DNA from: Rhabdophis nuchalis
Taxonomy: Eukaryota > Chordata > Lepidosauria > Squamata > Natricidae
Length of the DNA stretch: 64,000 bases
Direction: 5' to 3'
Assembly: GCA_039707465.1 (NCBI GenBank)
Contig: CM077649.1
Location: 11,954,501-12,018,500 of the forward strand
Shown: one piece after another, positions 58,541-64,000 of the stretch
Position numbering within the stretch: position 1 is the first letter of the stretch
How the letters are laid out: every line of letters starts with the position of its first letter
The notes under the pieces: model-generated
Database searches by the model: none
What the model saw: only the letters and a program-made list of their open reading frames with translations
What the model was told of the DNA's origin: nothing
Translations under genes and position numbers: made by a program

Positions 58541-59185
58541 TACAGGTAATCCTCAACTTATGACTACAATTGAGCCCAAAATTGTTGACTGAAACGTTTG
58601 TTAAGTGTGTTTTGTCCCATTTTACAACATTTCTTGCTACAGTTGTTAAGTGAATCACGGCAGTTGATAGGTTAGTAACAGGATTGTTAAGTGAATCTGG
58701 CTTCCCCATTGACTTTCCTTATCAGAAGGTTGCAAAAAGTGATCACATCACCTTGGGCTACAATAACAGTCATAAACATAAATAACAGTCATCTAGCCGG
58801 CCTGGCCTAATTCCAGCTTTCCCACCTCAGTCTGTATTTTTAAATTTTGCGATTTGGTTTTAAGGTTAAGTTTTTAACTTTTATAAATTTGTACAGGGGT
58901 TTATTTAATTCGATTTTAGTTTTATGTATTATTGATTGTAATGGTTTTAATTTAGGTAGTTTTAAATTGGGTTTTTAAAATTTGGTTTTAGCGCAGGATA
59001 GGTTTATTTAATAGTCTTTTAAATTATATTTATTGTATTTTGTATGTCTTTTAAATTTCCTGTGCGCCGCCCTGGGTCCTCTGTGGAGAAGGGCGGGATA
59101 CAAATTTAAATAAATAAAATAAATAAATAAATTTGTACCTGTACACCGCCCCGAGTCCCTTCGGGGAGAGGGGGCGGTCTAGAAG

Positions 59186-59239
<54 letters not shown>

Positions 59240-59395
59240 AAATATCATGCCAAGCACATGAATTTTGATCACAGGAGTATGGGGATGTTGCAAAGGTCAT
59301 AACTGTGAAAAATTGCAATAAGTCACATTTTTCAGTGCCATTGTAACTTTGAACAGTCACTAAAGGAATCATTGTAAATTGAGGACTACCTGTAT
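58541..59395. mobile_element. Tc1/mariner-like MITE with nested L2 tails
   Basis: Both ends present: ACAGGTAATCCTCAACTTAT and AATTGAGGACTACCTGTA. Two L2 3' tails in tandem (about 58796-59130 and 59131-59244) are inserted, ending in an (ATCA)n run at 59190-59235. Confidence 0.85.
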
Positions 59396-61002
59396 ATGAA
59401 TGGGCTAGAAATAGTAGCAGTAAGGAAATGTCCCTTTACTGTAGTGGATTCCAGTTCCTGCAGACTTCAAAATATTTAAATTGTTTGGAGATTACTACTC
59501 TTTAGCACCATTGCAAGCTACAAACATGGCAAGAGACATTGGGAAAACTGCCCTACTACAATGTTTATCCATATTCAGAACTCTCAGTTAGTAAAAAAAA
59601 AACCCCACCATATTAGCCAGGCTGCTTTTACAATTACCTTAACTCAAATGATTTTGGAAATGAACAAAAGTATACAACATATACTGAAAACATTTAAAAA
59701 TAATTTAACTGAGTTAAAGTTCAAAAGGAAACAACAAATACACACAACATATGAATGAAATAATGTAACCTTATATTTTAATAATATTTTAATTGAAGTT
59801 TAAGAATGCAAAGATTAAAAAAATGAATAGAAATTAAGAAAAATAAAAAAGTTTTAAAATTCAAAAAGAAAAAAGAAGAAAAGAAAGAAAAATGAAAAAA
59901 TATATAAAGAAAATTTTCCCCCTCCATCAAGAAAGGACAAACAATTTCAGTAATTTATCAGCTTCTCTAACATTTCTACCAAAGGTCTCTTCTTCCCATA
60001 TCTTAACTCTTATCTATAAATAAATTATAAAGCCTTATCACTCAATCAGCAAAAGTCTATTAAGAATTACCGGAAATAACAATATATATTTAGTCTTAAT
60101 CAAATAAATCAATTTCTTCCTACTTTACTTTGAACATAGTCACTTATCATTTTCTCTGAAAATACAACAAAAATGTTTTTCCCCCCATTTCTTATCCGTT
60201 ATGTTTAATCTTTAAAGCTTTGTCATTCAAACTTAGATAAGAAAAGTCCATTAAGATCTACCACAAACAGTAACAAATTAAAAATCTTGACCTTTAATCC
60301 CTTCAAATAGTGTCTATGTTAATTTATCATTTTCTCTTTGTCTATCTGAAATTCCTTTGTAAGTTATACTAGAAATAACATCTGTATTTTAACTTTGTCC
60401 AAATAAGCCAGCTTTGTAATCCTTTACTTTCAACACTATAGCATCACTTTCTCTGAAAATACAAGAACAAAATCTCCTTCCTATATCTTATCTATAAAAA
60501 ATATTTAAACACAGTACATTAAGTCATGGTCAAGAAAAGCCTATAAGGATCTATAAGAAAGAACATCATATATATATTTACACTTTGATCAAGTAAGTCA
60601 ATTTCGTGTACCTTCTTTTGGGTTTTAAAACTCTTGCTGTTTATTCCCTTTAGGGACCCAAAAGTCGCTGCAGTAACTTTTCATTTTGTTTTTGTCTTTT
60701 CTCATGAATTTCTTCATGATTATAATATACCTCTTTTATAAGTCCAAGATAAGAAAGGTGCCCCAGTGATTCTGATTTATTGTTTGTGTGTCTCATTTAG
60801 TTATTAGGACTCCAGTCAGCTTCATTTGTAAGTCATATGTAATATTTTTTTTTACATATCATCCTTATATCTTGCTCTTTTTAAATTCATGATCCTCAGT
60901 TGTATTCTCTTCTATCTCCTCTTATACACTTTTTAATGGTTGCAAACAGTTCTCAGAGAAATTCCTGAGCACATTATTACAAAATACTGTATGAGGAGGT
61001 AT

Positions 61003-61220
61003 GGAGTAGTGGTTAAGGTGCTAGCATAGTAACCCTGAAACACTAAGTTCTAGTCCTACCTTACACATGAAAATTGGCTGGGTGATTTTGGGCCAATCAC
61101 TCTCTCAGCCCAAACCACCTGACAGGATTGTTATTGTCGAGAAAATAGGAGTAGGGAGAAGTCATACGTATGTTCACAGCTTTGACATACTTATTACATA
61201 ATAAAGATGTGATAAAAATG
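61003..61220 (+). mobile_element. Sauria-type tRNA SINE
   Basis: Head GGAGTAGTGGTTAAGGTGCT and GTTCTAGTCC, body GGCTGGGTGATTTTGGGCCA and ATCACTCTCTCAGCCCAAAC, tail with AATAAATAAAAATAAA. This SINE group is characteristic of squamates. Confidence 0.85.
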
Positions 61221-61532
61221 AAATGAATAAATAAAAATAAATATCTTTCCAAATACTTCCAAAGTTAAAATACTTTTTCTCCATTCTGTATTAATAAATC
61301 TCTTCTCCTTTAATTATAATCTTTAGTTCTTTCTTGTTGCCTCTGTTGTCCAGCTTTCAAAGTCCCATCCTTATCGGTTTTTTTTTTTATACATAGCACT
61401 AACCCATGAAAAGATTTCCTACACTTAGATTCAAAATCTTCATATATTCTTAACAGGATTTTAAACAACCCACCAAAAAGATTTTATAATTAGCTTCAGT
61501 GCTTATTTCCAAATTCATCTGACTCCTTAGTC

Positions 61533-61667
61533 CAGGGGTCTCCAACCTTTGCAACTTTAAGTCTGAAGGACTTCAGCTTCCAGACTTCTCCAGCCAGCTT
61601 TGCTGGCTGGAGAAGTCTGGAAGCTGAAGTCCTTCAGACTTAAAGTTGCAAAGGTTGGAGACCTCTG
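61533..61667. mobile_element. Palindromic hAT MITE
   Basis: Near-perfect palindrome; target duplication CCTTAGTC at 61525-61532 and 61668-61675. Confidence 0.92.
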
Positions 61668-62450
61668 CCTTAGTCCATTTAAAATTTACAAACTTGATGT
61701 TCTGATCACTCTTTTTCTGTTTATTTCAGAATATTTTTAAGTTCTTAAACTGACATGAAATTTCCATCAGCATTGAAAGAGAATCACTCAGTATGATGAA
61801 ACTTGTTCTAAAAGTTATTAATATCAAAAAAGCAGCTAACGAGCCATTTTCCAGATTTGATTAAGAAAAGAATTGGGCAAGCCCAGTGTCCTTTTGAAGA
61901 CTCAGGCAAAGCTCTTTCTTATCTCCAAGACTTTTAAAACCTGCTGGAAATCAGTATTTTATGTTCTCCTTTTAGGGAGCTCCCAAAAGCTCCCCTTTAT
62001 CAAGAGAGAAATTTCAAGGTGTTCATCAATATGCTGACTCCTCATCCCACCATAGTGATTGACTTCACCAAAAACAAAACCATTACTTATCTGGAAGTCT
62101 CCAAAATAATGTAACTTAATTGTGACTAGGTATAGTTAAAAAAAGAAGAAGTTGTGGGTGGGAGAAAAGGGTATCTATAAACAGAAGTACTTCAAAAACA
62201 CTGCTAATATTGCTCAAAACATTTCTGGCTTTGTATCACCAACAACAACAACAATAACAATAATCAAATGGCTATAACACTTTTTACCAAGTGTTCCTTG
62301 CTGCAATTGAGGCGTAGATTTTTCCCTTCCAATGTTGTATAATAATTATTTCAACTAACACCATGTCCCCAAATCCATCATTCTTGACAGTTTGAAAATT
62401 CTGCATTTTGAGGATATAGCCAAAAAAGGGAAAAAAGTACATTTACACAG

Positions 62451-63211
62451 AACAATTAATCCAGAATTATAATTTTAAAACTTCATGTTAGCCAAAAATG
62501 TGACATTAGGACCAGACCAAACCATATGAGTTAGTGTTCCCACATTTAATTTGCATCTCCATCAAGTGATGTCACAAACATCACATTTCAATGTCATAAG
62601 AAACTAGTTTTATGATGTGCTGAACACACAGGTTAAGGGTTAGCAGTTAATTGTATTTCCCTTCTATGGTATTGCTCAAGAACTGGTAGTAAACTGGGCA
62701 GGGCACTAACTGAATGGATTTTTGCTCAGCTGAAAATAGAGTGTTCTTCATTGCTTATGGTGCTCTTAGTGTGAAATCTGCTTTCTAGCTTATGAGTGAA
62801 GATGATTTCCAGGCCTGAAATAACAGCTTTTGAAAGACTTGGAGAGTGGAATCTCCTCAACAAAATATCCAGGGTAAGATCTGATCATGCCTTCAGAGTC
62901 TTCCACATTGGAGATTAATCTACTCTCCTTGCTGAAAGAGCAAAGCTTTTTTTAAACATAAAAGAAAATAGTTGAACTATTAACTACTGTGTGAAACTAG
63001 CTAGAATAACATATTAACTTGCTTTTAACATTTAGGCACTGAATGAGAGATCATCTTTATTAAGAAATAGACAACACGAATTAAACGATAATGTAAATTC
63101 TAATTTATATAATTGTATAAGCAATATAAAATACCAAGAATAAAAGAAGGATGAGCAGATACAAAATGATACTGTGTAATTTCCTATTAAAAATGTCACA
63201 TTGATCATTTC
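62451..63211. other. Unassigned intergenic sequence
   Basis: Nothing recognised. Confidence 0.3.
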
Positions 63212-63219
63212 TGATATAC

Positions 63220-63592
63220 CAGTGATGGCGAACCTATGGCAGGGGTACCACAGGTGGCACGCGGAACCATTTCTTAGGGCACACGAGGCGTTGTCCTGTC
63301 AGCTCAAGCGCGCATATGTGCATTGGCCAACTGATTTTGGCCTTCTTTTGAGGCCATTTTCTGCCCTCTGGGGGCTTCAGGGAAGATTCTGAAGCCTCTG
63401 GAGGTGGGGAGGAGGCTGTTTTCACCCTCCCCCAAGCTCCTAGAAAGCCTCTGGAGCCCTGGGAGGGCAAAAAAAGCACACCAAAAGCAGGGGGTTGCAC
63501 ACATAGCATTATGGGTGTGGCACGCCCACGCCCACACACCCTGCACTCCCCCCCGCTTTTGGCACGTGAGCCAAAAAGGTTAGCCATCACTG
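63220..63592 (+). mobile_element. hAT element, GTGATGGCGAACC family
   Basis: CAGTGATGGCGAACCTATGG and AAAAAGGTTAGCCATCACTG ends; target duplication TGATATAC at 63212-63219 and 63593-63600. GC-rich non-coding interior. Confidence 0.9.
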
Positions 63593-63607
63593 TGATATAC
63601 TATAGGT

Positions 63608-64000
63608 CAGTGATAGTGAACCTTTTTTGGCTCCTGTGCCAAAAGCAGAGGAAGCGCAGGGGAGGGGGTCGTATGCGGGCTTGCCATACCCATAATGCTA
63701 TGTGCCCGATGCCCCCTTGGCAGACATGCACACACAACCAGCAACACCCCCTCCGCTTTTGGCATGGTTTTCTCCCCCCCCCCCCAAGGCTCCAGAGGCT
63801 TTCTAGCAAAAACAGTCCCCCTGCCCCCTGTGACACCCTCCAGAGACCTCAGGAGCTTCCCTGAAGGCTCCGGAGGGTGAAAAACAGACCTACAGGGAAC
63901 CCAGAAGTTCAGGAATGGTTTATCCATAGGGCCAGGTTTGCTCTCCAGAGCCTTCAGGGAAGCCTCCTGAAGGCCCCTGAAGGCTCCAGAGGTCGAAAAT
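63608..64000 (-). mobile_element. hAT element, second copy, inverted, cut by window edge
   Basis: Starts CAGTGATAGTGAACC, the counterpart of the 3' end of the 63220 copy, so it lies in the opposite orientation 15 bp away. Runs off the window. Confidence 0.75.

Larger units (their letters stand above)
59760..62450. other. AT-rich region with imperfect tandem reiteration
   Basis: Between about 59950 and 60610 a motif set (CATTTTCTCTGAAAATACAA, ATCTATAAATAAATT-like, AAGTCTATTAAGAATTACC-like) recurs at roughly 150-200 bp spacing with heavy divergence. Could be part of a decayed LINE UTR. No coding sequence seen. Confidence 0.35.

Overview
The window is vertebrate nuclear DNA, almost certainly from a squamate reptile (lizard or snake; I cannot say which). 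The evidence is a split ETS-family gene with canonical splice sites, Sauria-type tRNA SINEs, abundant L2-group and CR1 LINE fragments, 5'-truncated L1 tails, a Penelope-like element, many short non-autonomous hAT elements with 8-bp target duplications, and long microsatellites. There are no prokaryotic features, no recognisable structural RNA genes and no CRISPR array.

One host gene is present: ETS2, on the minus strand. Nine coding exons can be placed to the base between 44883 (ATG) and 35662 (stop) and add up to 474 codons plus stop. A non-coding first exon with a good donor (exon end 49365) lies in a CpG island at about 49.15-49.92 kb. The protein has a Pointed/SAM domain with a Thr-Pro MAPK site just before it, and a C-terminal ETS DNA-binding domain. 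Intron 8 uses a GC-AG splice pair.

Layout: 0-32 kb is intergenic and repeat-dense, with L2, CR1, hAT palindromic MITEs, probable LTRs, a Penelope-like element at 27.7-28.8 kb and a tandem duplication at 31.5-32.1 kb. From 32.1 to 35.7 kb is a repeat-poor stretch holding the ETS2 3'UTR and downstream flank. From 35.7 to 49.5 kb is ETS2, with intronic repeats. From 49.9 to 64 kb is ETS2 upstream flank: a short tandem duplication beside the CpG island, a 0.7-kb purine tract, and nested transposons including a 2.4-kb L2 (RT domain, broken by a frameshift) inside a hAT element that also carries a 13-unit GGAA microsatellite.

The strongest oddities are a composite MITE that has carried about 220 bp of DNA matching 257-472 to 24.7 kb; the Penelope-like element with inverted ends that carry hammerhead-like core motifs; a 48-bp direct repeat flanking an L1 insertion; tandem duplications with breakpoints in or beside MITEs; and the GC-AG intron. 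I found no wholly new biological system. The interest is in genome-rearrangement mechanics and in mobile elements close to a proto-oncogene transcription factor.
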